Part shown: positions 35,116 through 44,641 of the stretch, one piece after another
Numbering within the stretch: position 1 is the stretch's first letter
How the letters are laid out: each line of letters starts with the position of its first letter
Assembly: GCF_024734385.1 (NCBI RefSeq)
Contig: NZ_JANHAP010000001.1
Span: 1 to 64,000 of the forward strand
Length of the DNA stretch: 64,000 nucleotides
Direction: 5' to 3'
DNA from: Dasania sp. GY-MA-18
GTDB taxonomy: Bacteria > Pseudomonadota > Gammaproteobacteria > Pseudomonadales > Dasaniaceae
Translations under genes and position numbers: made by a program
Notes under the pieces: model-generated
What the model was told of the DNA's origin: nothing
The model's input: the letters and a program-made list of their open reading frames with translations, nothing else
Database searches by the model: none

Positions 35116-36498
35116 TTAGCCTGTATAAGCCTCTAATATAGTCAACAATGTCATTGTATCGCTATGTTGTTGTTTTATATTCCGCAATAGCTCATCTTGT
35201 GAACCAAAGCGCTTTTTATCATAGAGGCTTACAGAGCTAACAGGCTGTGCCTGATTTGAGTTTGGACAAGACCGCAAAGACTTAGCCTTAGTAGCTGCTG
35301 TGGCTGCCAGTGCCAAGGGCTGCTCAGTGGGCTCACTGACTGTGGGCTCGGCCCATGGTTTAAGCTTGGCCGACATCTCTCGCAACTGATAATCGTCACG
35401 GTCAGGGCTTAAAATCAGCTGTTCTATAAAACTGGGGCCATCTAAAGGGCTGTGTTGATAGCTTGTAAAATAAGCCTGCACAGCAGCGCGCAGCATACGC
35501 TCTACCGCCTCCCTATCCGCACTGCCCTTTTCTATGGCCAATAATAATCGCGAGTGCAGCTCGGCGACATAGTCATTTTCAAGCAGCTTATCTTTCTCTG
35601 CCGACTTGCCCCCAGCCGACTGCAGCTGAGCTTTGGACTTGTGCTGCTCAGATTGTTTAAATTGCTTATACCAGTAGGCACTAAACGATTTGCCAGCTGG
35701 CAAGCTGTTGCTGTCCTGGGTTAATGCTTGCGCCAAACGTATAAAGCTTTGGCTGGAAGGGTCGGTATCCGGAAACATCGCCACCGGGTTTTGCAAGGTA
35801 ACAGCTGCTCTTACGCTCTCATCGCGAGGTAAATACCCCAAGTACTGCAACTCTACTCCTATGTACTTTTCTACCGCCGCAGCAAAGCGGCTAAAAATAG
35901 CACGGCCCTCATTACTGCCCTCGCACATATTCACCACCACCCGAAATAAAATCCGGCCTTGGCGGCGTTTTAATAACTTAATTAATGAAAAAGCATCGGT
36001 AAGCGAGGTGGGCTCTGGGGTAATAACAACCAATGAATACTGGGCAGCCGCGATAAAATCTAAACTGGCATCGGCGATGCCGGCCGCATTATCGATTAAT
36101 AAATAGTCAAACTCATGCTCTATGCGCGCCAGCTCGCGGGTTAAACGCAGCTGCTGACGAGGATGTAGGGTAGCGCATTCACTAATACCGTTTGCACCGG
36201 GGATAATTTTAAGATTATGCGGAGCGGCGACCATCACTTCGTCTATGGCTTTAGCGCCGTATAATACATGCTCCAAACTATACTTGGGCTGCACGCCTAG
36301 CAGTATATTAACGTTGGCCAATCCGGTGTCGGCATCTAGCAAACAAACGCGGAAACCTTGCTTGGCTAGGGTGATGCCTAAATTAACCGCAATACTGGAC
36401 TTTCCCACCCCGCCTTTACCGCTGCAAATAGCAATAACGCGAGGCATGGCAGGCTGCGGCGAGCTTTGGCGAGTCACTGATTGCACAGGGCAGATCAT
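35116..36498 (-). CDS. MinD/FlhG-like ATPase with C-terminal extension
   Basis: A 460-residue ParA-superfamily protein. Residues about 18–280 are the ATPase: deviant Walker A CSGKGGVGKSS, switch I DADTGLANVNILLG and Walker B YLLIDNAAGI, as in FlhG/FleN and MinD. The ~180-residue C-terminal part is hydrophilic and not recognised. FlhG-type ATPases set polar location and number of flagella; no flagellar genes are in the window. Its operon partners are two GGDEF proteins. Start could also be Met18. Confidence 0.88.
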   Translation of the reverse strand: MICPVQSVTRQSSPQPAMPRVIAICSGKGGVGKSSIAVNLGITLAKQGFRVCLLDADTGLANVNILLGVQPKYSLEHVLYGAKAIDEVMVAAPHNLKIIPGANGISECATLHPRQQLRLTRELARIEHEFDYLLIDNAAGIADASLDFIAAAQYSLVVITPEPTSLTDAFSLIKLLKRRQGRILFRVVVNMCEGSNEGRAIFSRFAAAVEKYIGVELQYLGYLPRDESVRAAVTLQNPVAMFPDTDPSSQSFIRLAQALTQDSNSLPAGKSFSAYWYKQFKQSEQHKSKAQLQSAGGKSAEKDKLLENDYVAELHSRLLLAIEKGSADREAVERMLRAAVQAYFTSYQHSPLDGPSFIEQLILSPDRDDYQLREMSAKLKPWAEPTVSEPTEQPLALAATAATKAKSLRSCPNSNQAQPVSSVSLYDKKRFGSQDELLRNIKQQHSDTMTLLTILEAYTG

Positions 36499-36808
36499 TC
36501 CGTTAGTGAGTTGTTATTATCAATAATTTGACACTTTTTTATAAAACTGTGACGTAGCGCATATTATCAAACTGTAGGAAAAAAGCGATAGCCACAGCAA
36601 TAACGGTAATATTCACACTTTGTAGCTATCTCCCCCTATTCCCCTTTATCATTAGCCTGTATTTTAACCATCCTGTGGTATCTGCTAGGGCGGTTAGCTA
36701 TACTCAGCTATAACAGTTTTACTTAACTGCGCTCTCAACGATCGCGGGGCTGGCTGCCATAGCCGGCTTTAAAGCCTATAAAAACAAAAAAGCCATGAGC
36801 AAAGCCCA
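36499..36808. other. 310-bp divergent promoter region
   Basis: Between the ATPase operon and the HDOD-kinase operon, which diverge. AT-rich near 36500–36620; TTAGCTATAC-tc-AGCTATAAC near 36697 is an imperfect repeat. A five-codon frame (36795–36812) ends TTGA over the TTG start of the kinase. No gene seen. Confidence 0.4.
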
Positions 36809-38869
36809 TTGAGTACTCATAAAGCGATTGATCAACTGCCTAGCCTGCCACAAGTATTAATCAAAATTCTTGATGCTATACACAGTGAATCGGCAGACTT
36901 CCAACAACTAGCTGATATTATTCGGCAAGATCCTGCTGTGGCCAGCAAACTCATACAAGTGGCTAGCTCAAGTTACTATGGCCGCTCACAAAACTGCTCT
37001 ACCATAGAGCGCGCACTAATGCTGCTGGGCACCGATACCGTTAAAACCATAGTCATCACCACCGCCATTAAGCATTTTTTCAATCACTTTAGTCAGCAGC
37101 ACAGCCACTTTTTAAAACAGTTTTGGCGCCGCTCGTTAGTAACCGCTAATTTCGCGCAAGCACTAGCCACACTCACACGCTTTTCAGCTCCCGAAGAAGC
37201 TTACCTCTGTGGCCTGCTTACCGATGTAGGGCAATTAATTTTGCTCACGGAGTTTAACGAAGATTATATACAGGTGGTTAACCTAAGCCCTTCCGACCAC
37301 CGCTTACTTGCAGAAGAACAAAGCCACTTCCACTACAACCACTGTGATGTGGCTGCCGACCTGATTGATAGCTGGAATATTTCCACCTTTATGGGCGACG
37401 CCGTGCGCTACCATCATGAAGACCTGGCACAGATTCAAGACGCCCAGCACCTGGTTAAAATCATTTACTTATCCAGCCTGCTGGGCAATAGCCAAGAAAT
37501 TAACGACAACACACTCACCGCTTGCCATGATTTATTTGGCCTTAACGAGGCGCTTACCAGAGAGATACACAGCCGTATACTAAGTGATGTAGAGGGCATT
37601 GCGGGCAGCTTAAATATAGATCTCGATGACAATCCCAAAAACGAGCAGCAAGCGCACCAAGATTTAGGCCAGCGCCTGAGCGAATTAAGTGAGATCACGC
37701 AAGTTAACCAAACCCTGTGGTTAGCACAAAGCCATGAAGCCCTAGAACAAACCATAGGCCGAGCCCTGCTGTTAACTTTTGGTATAGAGCACTGCCTGCT
37801 TTTAGAATACCAGCCCGAGCAAAACCGGCTCACAGGCCTTAACACGCAAGACCAAGCAGCTAGCTTAAACATCACCGTTGCGGCCGGCCGCAGCCTTAGC
37901 AGTGACGCCATGCTAACGCTAGCCATACAACACAGCATGGCTAGCGAACAAAAACTCTCGGTTATCGATAAGCAACTAATCCGGCTATGCCAGAGCCAGC
38001 ATATATTATGCCTACCCTTGATCAGCGGCCAACAAGCCATAGGCGTATTAGTATTAGGGCTAAGCGACAAACAATTACCTGCACTGCAACCCCGCTTTGG
38101 GCAGCTGCTCACGCTGGGCCGCGAGCTTGCCGCCAGCATGCAAAAACTCAATCAAGCAGGCGGGGTTGATAACAGCGACACACAACAGCAACAATTGCAA
38201 AGTAATATTCTCGAAGCTATACATGAAGCCAGCAACCCCCTTAGTATTATTCGCAATTACTTAGAGTTGCTGCGTATAAACCTAGGTAGCGAGCACAGTG
38301 CCAATGAAAATCTAGACCTAATCAAAGACGAGATAGATAGAGTAGGGCAAATATTACTGCGCTTAAAAGACCCCGGCGACAATAGCGATAACGATAGCAT
38401 CACCGACATCAACAAAGTAATTAGTGATACCGCCCAAATATTTATCAACTCTAGCTGTGCCTCTAAACACATTGAGCTCAAGCTAGAGCTGGATAAAGAC
38501 CTTAAAGCCAGCAAGGTAAACAGCGCTTATTTAAAACAAATACTCACTAACTTAGTTAAAAATGCCTGCGAGGCCTTAAGCAGCGGCCAGCAAATCACCC
38601 TGCGCAGTGATGCCCATGTCAACGCCAATGGCCGCTCATATTTAGCAATAATAGTTAGCGACAACGGCCCCGGCATGAGCGCCGCAGTTAAAGAGCAACT
38701 TTTTTTACCCCAGCAATCGACGAAAGGGGGCAAGCACTCAGGCTTAGGCCTGAGCATTGTGAAAAAACTGGTTGATGAAATGGGCGGTATTATTAGCTGT
38801 CGCTCACGTCAATCTACAACTGATACGGAGAGCAGCGGAACGGAGTTCCACCTATTACTCCCTAAATAG
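36809..38869 (+). CDS. HDOD–GAF–histidine kinase
   Basis: A 686-residue cytoplasmic protein combining an HDOD domain (about 8–205), a GAF-like region (about 290–445) and a histidine kinase core. His472 lies in EAIHEASNPLSIIRNY, with N-box LTNLVKNACEAL, DNGPGMS and SGLGLSIVKKLV. HDOD domains lack the HD-GYP phosphodiesterase residues and usually act as signalling scaffolds. Start is TTG, since no in-frame ATG precedes the HDOD domain. The next gene, a response regulator, starts 47 bp after the stop and is its likely partner. Confidence 0.9.
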   Translation: MSTHKAIDQLPSLPQVLIKILDAIHSESADFQQLADIIRQDPAVASKLIQVASSSYYGRSQNCSTIERALMLLGTDTVKTIVITTAIKHFFNHFSQQHSHFLKQFWRRSLVTANFAQALATLTRFSAPEEAYLCGLLTDVGQLILLTEFNEDYIQVVNLSPSDHRLLAEEQSHFHYNHCDVAADLIDSWNISTFMGDAVRYHHEDLAQIQDAQHLVKIIYLSSLLGNSQEINDNTLTACHDLFGLNEALTREIHSRILSDVEGIAGSLNIDLDDNPKNEQQAHQDLGQRLSELSEITQVNQTLWLAQSHEALEQTIGRALLLTFGIEHCLLLEYQPEQNRLTGLNTQDQAASLNITVAAGRSLSSDAMLTLAIQHSMASEQKLSVIDKQLIRLCQSQHILCLPLISGQQAIGVLVLGLSDKQLPALQPRFGQLLTLGRELAASMQKLNQAGGVDNSDTQQQQLQSNILEAIHEASNPLSIIRNYLELLRINLGSEHSANENLDLIKDEIDRVGQILLRLKDPGDNSDNDSITDINKVISDTAQIFINSSCASKHIELKLELDKDLKASKVNSAYLKQILTNLVKNACEALSSGQQITLRSDAHVNANGRSYLAIIVSDNGPGMSAAVKEQLFLPQQSTKGGKHSGLGLSIVKKLVDEMGGIISCRSRQSTTDTESSGTEFHLLLPK

Positions 38870-38916
38870 CACTTATGAACAAGGCTTGTGCATAGTGATA
38901 ATAAAAGCAAAAAAAT

Positions 38917-41073
38917 ATGGCCAACACCGAACTGTACAAAAATAGCGACGCCAGAATACTACTGACTGACGACGACCCGCGTATGCTTGAAAGCCTCAAA
39001 ACCTTATTGGAGCTTTACGAGTTTAATGTCGATACCGCCCTAGGCGGTCAAGAAGGTATAGACAAATTATCCAGCCAGGATTACGACGTACTGCTGCTAG
39101 ATTTAAAAATGCCCGATATCAACGGCCATGATGTCATGGCGTTTATGGCTAAGCACCAGATTAACACCACCACCATAGTCGTTAGCGGTGAAACCTCTTT
39201 AAGTGATATTAGCAAAGCCCTGCGTCACGGCGCCTATGATTATTTAAAAAAGCCCTATGTCCCGGAAGAACTTACCGCAACCGTCAGCAACGCGGTAAGA
39301 AAAAAACTGCTAGAAAAATCTCATCAAAATATACAATCCAAACTAAATCAGTCGGAAAAGTTACACCGCTTTATCGTCAATAACTCACCCGATATTATTT
39401 TTGTGCTCGACAGCCAAGGTAAGGTGAGTTTTATCAACTCACAAATTGAATCTATTTTAGGATTCTCTAGAAAAAACCTTATGGGCAAGCCCATCACCAA
39501 TATAATTGATGACAACGACGAGCGGGTCAGCTTCTTTTTTGAACGTGCGCTAGCGCCTCACAAAACCCCACAAAGCACTGAAGTCACTCTTAAAAATTTC
39601 AACAATGAGCACAAACGTCACTTTGAAATAACCATCTGGTCAATTAGTGACACCAATGAGCGCATTCCCTCTAATAGCGAACATTTTCACGCCTATGGCA
39701 CCGCCCGTGATATCACCGAGCGCAAAGAGGCCGAGGCATTTATTAATTTTCAGGCCTACCACGATTTACTCACCCGGCTACCTAACCGCTCACTGTTTAA
39801 AGACAGGCTTAGCACCGCCATCAGCCAGGCTGAGCGCAACAACAGCCGCCTGGCGGTAATGTTTATAGACCTAGATCGCTTTAAAGTGATTAACGACTCC
39901 CTGGGCCACACCATGGGTGACAGACTACTGCAAGCAGTTAGTCAGCGCCTGCAACAACACATACGCAAGAGTGATACCCTGTCGCGCTTTGGCGGCGACG
40001 AGTTCACCCTACTACTGCCCGAAATTGCCGACGACCAGGCAGCCATACAAGTAGCCGATAAAATTTTAGAATCTATAAAACAGCCTTTTATTTTAGGCGG
40101 GCATGATATTTATGTGGGCGCTAGCATAGGCATAGCCACTTACCCCGAAGCCGGCACCAATATGGACGCGCTGATTAAAAACTCTGATATAGCCATGTAT
40201 CAAGTTAAAAATACCGGCAAAGACGGGGTCAAAACCTTTAACCCAGAAATGAGCGACAATCCCACCGAGCGGCTGATGTTAGAACAAGATATCAGGCGCG
40301 CCATAGAGCTCAATGAATTTGATCTCTGCTATCAACCACAAGTGGACACATTGACCCAGACCATCTGCGGGGTGGAGGCCTTAATACGCTGGAACCACCC
40401 CAGCCTAGGCCGCTTATCGCCAGTAGAGTTTATCCCCATAGCTGAAGAAAGCCGCTTGATTATTGATATAGACAAATACACCCTGCGCAAAGCCTGCCGT
40501 GAGATTCGCCACTACCATCATCAAGGCATGCCCAATCTGCGGCTGGCGGTTAATCTTTCCCCCATTATGATAGAGCGCGAAGATTTTGTAGAAACCGTCT
40601 TAGGCATACTTAAAGACGAGGGTTTCCCCACCAACCTGCTAGAGCTGGAGATCACCGAAAATGTGTTAATGGGCGATAGAAAAGACATTATCGACAAACT
40701 GTTACTGCTGTCGTCTAAAGGCATCAACCTGGCACTGGATGACTTCGGTACCGGCTACTCATCGCTAAGCTACCTACAAAAATTTCCCTTAAAAACCCTA
40801 AAAATTGACCGCAGCTTTATCCACAACATTAAAAGCAGCGAAGACGAGGCCTGCATAGTCAACGCCATTATCTCTATGGCTCAAGGTTTACGCATGTCTA
40901 TTATTGCCGAAGGGGTAGAAAACAAAGAGCAACTGGATTACCTCAAGGCCTTGGGCTGCGACATAGTGCAAGGCTTCTTCTTTGGCGCCGCTACTAGCCT
41001 AGAGCAAGTGGCCACCCTGTTTCACCAACGGCAACACCTATACACCACCCAAATTGCCGAGCTGGGTGCTTAG
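38917..41073 (+). CDS. REC–PAS–GGDEF–EAL regulator
   Basis: A 718-residue four-domain protein. The receiver (about 10–130) has phospho-acceptor Asp62. PAS spans about 150–270. GGDEF spans about 285–445, with intact GGDEF at 359–363 and I-site RKSD at 350–353. EAL spans about 465–705, with E487 of EAL, ITENVL, DDFGTGYSSL, AEGVE and QGFFFG. Both c-di-GMP synthesis and breakdown look possible. It is probably controlled by the adjacent HDOD kinase. Confidence 0.95.
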   Translation: MANTELYKNSDARILLTDDDPRMLESLKTLLELYEFNVDTALGGQEGIDKLSSQDYDVLLLDLKMPDINGHDVMAFMAKHQINTTTIVVSGETSLSDISKALRHGAYDYLKKPYVPEELTATVSNAVRKKLLEKSHQNIQSKLNQSEKLHRFIVNNSPDIIFVLDSQGKVSFINSQIESILGFSRKNLMGKPITNIIDDNDERVSFFFERALAPHKTPQSTEVTLKNFNNEHKRHFEITIWSISDTNERIPSNSEHFHAYGTARDITERKEAEAFINFQAYHDLLTRLPNRSLFKDRLSTAISQAERNNSRLAVMFIDLDRFKVINDSLGHTMGDRLLQAVSQRLQQHIRKSDTLSRFGGDEFTLLLPEIADDQAAIQVADKILESIKQPFILGGHDIYVGASIGIATYPEAGTNMDALIKNSDIAMYQVKNTGKDGVKTFNPEMSDNPTERLMLEQDIRRAIELNEFDLCYQPQVDTLTQTICGVEALIRWNHPSLGRLSPVEFIPIAEESRLIIDIDKYTLRKACREIRHYHHQGMPNLRLAVNLSPIMIEREDFVETVLGILKDEGFPTNLLELEITENVLMGDRKDIIDKLLLLSSKGINLALDDFGTGYSSLSYLQKFPLKTLKIDRSFIHNIKSSEDEACIVNAIISMAQGLRMSIIAEGVENKEQLDYLKALGCDIVQGFFFGAATSLEQVATLFHQRQHLYTTQIAELGA

Positions 41074-41165
41074 CCACACAAACAGGCAAGGGCTAACTTC
41101 TATGATAGCCCGCAGCCTGCTAGAATTGCCGCCCCATTATGAGCAACCTTCAGTAAGTATTACTT

Positions 41166-41876
41166 ATGTTAATTGATCAGTATTACAGCCAAGACCAACA
41201 AAAAATAAGCTTTAGCAGGCAACAAGCCAGCGACTTTGCCAAAAACATCGCTGACGACTTTAACCCCCTACACGATGCTGATGCCAAACGCTTTTGCGTA
41301 CCCGGCGACTTACTGTTTGCCATAGTTTTATCCAAATATGGTATTAGCCAGCACATGCAGTTTACCTTCTCTGGCATGGTCAGTGATGGCGTGGCGCTAC
41401 AACTGCCCGCCGCCAGTACTCAGCTCAGCCTTAAAGACGGCGCCGATAAAGAGTATTTGAGCATAGAACAAAGCGGCGACAACTGCCGCGATCAACAATT
41501 AATAGACACACTGACTCAACGCTATGTGGCCTTTTCGGGGCAAACCTTCCCGCATATATTAATGCCGCTGCTCAAAGAGCAAGCGGTAATGATCAACCCC
41601 GACCGGCCTATGGTCATTTATGAAAGCATGCTCATAGAGCTCAACCGCCTAGACCGCAGCGACATAGAGCTAGCCTTAAACAAAGAGCAAACCCATTTAG
41701 AGAGCAATGGTAAACGCGGTAAAATCTGCCTGGCCTTTACCCTGCTCGCTGGCGGCGAAGAAATAGGCCGCGGTGAAAAACGCATGCTGCTTAGCGGCCT
41801 CAAGCCCTATGATCAACAAGCCGTAGATCAGTTGGTAAACAACTATAACGAGGGCAAAGCTCGCCATAAAAGCTAA
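41166..41876 (+). CDS. DUF3581 protein
   Basis: A 236-residue cytoplasmic protein of the DUF3581 family, found in many marine gammaproteobacteria. Residues 25–55 read FAKNIADDFNPLHDADAKRF, strikingly like the D-x-N-P-x-H active-site motif of MaoC-type hot-dog hydratases. The second half (about 120–235) also has a hot-dog-like pattern. An acyl-binding or hydratase role is therefore possible but unproven. It lies in the HDOD-kinase operon direction, 92 bp after the GGDEF–EAL gene. Confidence 0.85.
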   Translation: MLIDQYYSQDQQKISFSRQQASDFAKNIADDFNPLHDADAKRFCVPGDLLFAIVLSKYGISQHMQFTFSGMVSDGVALQLPAASTQLSLKDGADKEYLSIEQSGDNCRDQQLIDTLTQRYVAFSGQTFPHILMPLLKEQAVMINPDRPMVIYESMLIELNRLDRSDIELALNKEQTHLESNGKRGKICLAFTLLAGGEEIGRGEKRMLLSGLKPYDQQAVDQLVNNYNEGKARHKS

Positions 41877-41996
41877 ACAGTTAATAGCCTATACAGCGTA
41901 TTCTAATCTATCGACTATAATTCTAGGGTTCGCGCTAAGTAAGGGACAACTGGCCACTCATTAACACCGCCTATAAAATTGGAATTTTAGGATTAG

Positions 41997-44141
41997 ATGA
42001 ATACGCATATAGACGCCTTACCCAAAGAGCGAATCATAGAAAAGAGCCGGCTCGCCATTAGTAAATGGTCCAGTACTCACTTAAGCCGCTACCTAGAGCT
42101 ATTGGCCGAAAAGTTTTTTAATCTCGCCGATAAGTCTGATAACAACGAAAGCCAAACTCGCTACTTTCAAGTGCGCGATGAGATCATCAATCAACAGGCT
42201 CATATAGAGCAGGTTTTTAGCCAGCAGCTAAGCCAGGCTTTTAAAAATTATCAAAACCTGCGCCCCACCAATAGCGCCATCAATATTAGCGAGCAGCCAG
42301 CAGAGCAAGAACAAACCTTAAGCTTGGTCGATAACGATGATTTAGAAGAAGCCCTAGCCATCAAGACCATGACCCTAAAAGCCAGCAGCGATTGCTCTGC
42401 GGGTATTTATGCACTCAACCAACGCCTTGCCGCCTTAAGAGGCGGCAGCAAAATGAGCGACTACGACAACCCCATCGCCCCTGGGGTTTTTGCCGAAGCA
42501 CTGCAAAGCGCCATAAAAGACTTACTGCTAGACACCCAGTCGCGGCTAATTGTTTATAAAATGTTTGACAGCTTGTTTATGCGCAAGCTGGACTCGCTAT
42601 ACAAGCTATTAAACCAGCACTTTGAGGCCCGCGGCCTACTACCCCATTTAAATTACGAAACCCATAAGTCCCCCTCAGACCTATTACCCGAAGAGCTAAA
42701 AGGCCTAGAGAGCCAGCCCTCTTTAGATCATCAAATTGATCTATTTAAATCCATACAGCAATTGCAGCAACTATTTCCCATACCCGCTATCCCAGCGGGT
42801 CAGGCCATCACCGTAGACCAGCTGATACACAGCATACAAGCGCTGCAACACAATGCCGCTGGCGAGCTTAGCCATATTAAAAACCCACAGCAATTACAAG
42901 CGGGCTACCCACAACAACTACGTCAACAAGCCGAGCAAGACGCCAAAAAAACCGCTGAAATAGATACCCATATTATAGAAATTGTAGGCCTGCTATTTGA
43001 GTACATGCTCAACGATGAAAAGCTACCCGACTCCGTCAAAACCTTATTAAGCTATCTACACACCCCATTCTTAAAAGTCGCCGTGGTTGATAAAGAGTTT
43101 TTTAACCACCCCCAGCATCCGGCCAGGCAATTACTCAACAACCTGGTTGCCTCTGGCGAGCGCTGGGTAGAGCCCAACAGCAAGCACAAAAGTGAAGTTT
43201 TTTTACAAATTAAAACCGTGGTCGAACGCATACTCAATGACTTTGACAACGACATACGCTTATTTTCTGAGCTGGCTTTTGAGTTTAACCGCTACATACG
43301 CCAACACGCACGGCGTATACGCCTCACCGAAGAGCGAGCCATGCAGGCTGCTAAAGGCGAAAACAAACTCAAAGAAATACGCTTAAAAGTCGATGCCTTT
43401 ATTAGAAAAAAAGTTGGCCAGGTCAAACTACCCGACTTTGTCAGCGCCCTGCTATTTGAGCCCTGGTCCAACTACATGGCCTTTAACCTGTTGCGCTTTG
43501 GCTCACGCAGCGGCCAATGGCAGCACGCCGCCACCATGGTGGATGATATTTTATGGTTTGTGCAAATTATTCAATACTCTACCCAACCGGAAAAAAACCT
43601 GCGTTTTAACGAGTTGCTAGAATCCCTGCCCTCGGCCCTGCAACAAGGTTTTGACACGGTGGGCTATGATTCCAGCCAGGGCCAGCAAATCATCGACAAG
43701 CTCCTACACCTGCATGAGCAACAACGTCATAACCTCGAACCCGCCAGCAACACCGACGCCAGCGCAACTGAGGCCGAGATACAACCCGAAGTCATAGACG
43801 CCCATATTGATGAGGTGGACATTAACCAGTCCATAGAGGCCGAGACCAAAGGCGATGATATAGTTCAGCAACTCAAGAAAACCGAGTTTGGCACTTGGTT
43901 TGTTTTTGACGCCAATAGCGATCAAGCCCAGCACGTTAAGCTGGCCTGGTCCAACACCACCACCCTGCACTTTATGTTTGTAAACCGTATGGGCCAACAA
44001 ATTGCCGTAAAAAGCGGCCAGGAATTAGCCCAAGCCATGCGAGCTGGCGAGATAAAAATACTAGGCAAGGAAGAAGATAAACCTTTCTTTGAAAAAGCGC
44101 TTGAACGTATTCTCAAACAGATACAACATAAGCAAAAATAA
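41997..44141 (+). CDS. DUF1631 protein
   Basis: A large 714-residue cytoplasmic, mostly helical protein of the DUF1631 family. The conserved C terminus runs from KKTEFGTWFVFDANSD through FVNRMGQQIAVKS to the end and resembles a small beta domain. Function unknown; in other genomes the family often sits near PilZ or signalling genes. Here the PilZ gene follows by 21 bp. Confidence 0.88.
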   Translation: MNTHIDALPKERIIEKSRLAISKWSSTHLSRYLELLAEKFFNLADKSDNNESQTRYFQVRDEIINQQAHIEQVFSQQLSQAFKNYQNLRPTNSAINISEQPAEQEQTLSLVDNDDLEEALAIKTMTLKASSDCSAGIYALNQRLAALRGGSKMSDYDNPIAPGVFAEALQSAIKDLLLDTQSRLIVYKMFDSLFMRKLDSLYKLLNQHFEARGLLPHLNYETHKSPSDLLPEELKGLESQPSLDHQIDLFKSIQQLQQLFPIPAIPAGQAITVDQLIHSIQALQHNAAGELSHIKNPQQLQAGYPQQLRQQAEQDAKKTAEIDTHIIEIVGLLFEYMLNDEKLPDSVKTLLSYLHTPFLKVAVVDKEFFNHPQHPARQLLNNLVASGERWVEPNSKHKSEVFLQIKTVVERILNDFDNDIRLFSELAFEFNRYIRQHARRIRLTEERAMQAAKGENKLKEIRLKVDAFIRKKVGQVKLPDFVSALLFEPWSNYMAFNLLRFGSRSGQWQHAATMVDDILWFVQIIQYSTQPEKNLRFNELLESLPSALQQGFDTVGYDSSQGQQIIDKLLHLHEQQRHNLEPASNTDASATEAEIQPEVIDAHIDEVDINQSIEAETKGDDIVQQLKKTEFGTWFVFDANSDQAQHVKLAWSNTTTLHFMFVNRMGQQIAVKSGQELAQAMRAGEIKILGKEEDKPFFEKALERILKQIQHKQK

Positions 44142-44162
44142 TAGTAATAAAGTGAGCCACTA

Positions 44163-44495
44163 ATGACTAGAAAGCAAGAGCGCGTAGAACTCAATCAAAG
44201 CATTACCATTAACGACATTATCAATGGTGGTGTGTTTGGCGAGCTTATCAATGTCACCACCGAAGGCCTGATGGTTATGACCCACCAGGAAATCCCCACC
44301 CACGCCATTTACCAACTTTCACTCAAGCTACCCAGCCCTATCCTAGGCAGCGATAGCATAGAGCTGGGCGCCGATTGCCTGTGGTGCAAAGCCGAAGAAA
44401 ACTTCAACCGCCACTGGGCCGGGCTACATATTATTGATGCCTCCGAGCAGGCTATGGCGCAACTAGCGCAGCTGATAGATCACTACAAGAAATAA
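44163..44495 (+). CDS. PilZ domain c-di-GMP receptor
   Basis: A 110-residue single-domain PilZ protein. The c-di-GMP-binding signature is partly changed: RKQER supplies the RxxxR motif and NVTTEG replaces the usual (D/N)xSxxG, with Thr for Ser. The beta-barrel ends WAGLHI. It closes the signalling operon and would be the output of the cyclases and phosphodiesterase upstream; DUF1631 is a candidate partner. Confidence 0.85.
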   Translation: MTRKQERVELNQSITINDIINGGVFGELINVTTEGLMVMTHQEIPTHAIYQLSLKLPSPILGSDSIELGADCLWCKAEENFNRHWAGLHIIDASEQAMAQLAQLIDHYKK

Positions 44496-44641
44496 TCACT
44501 ATTCATCGCATTAAGCCCCGCAACAGCTTACCCCGCCCATTTTTTCAGCTATAATTCCGCCCCCGTGAATTAGCCATAGCTCAAAAGGCCGTGGCTATTT
44601 ATTACTCAACATCTACATAGATTAATCTTGAGGGTAATCCA

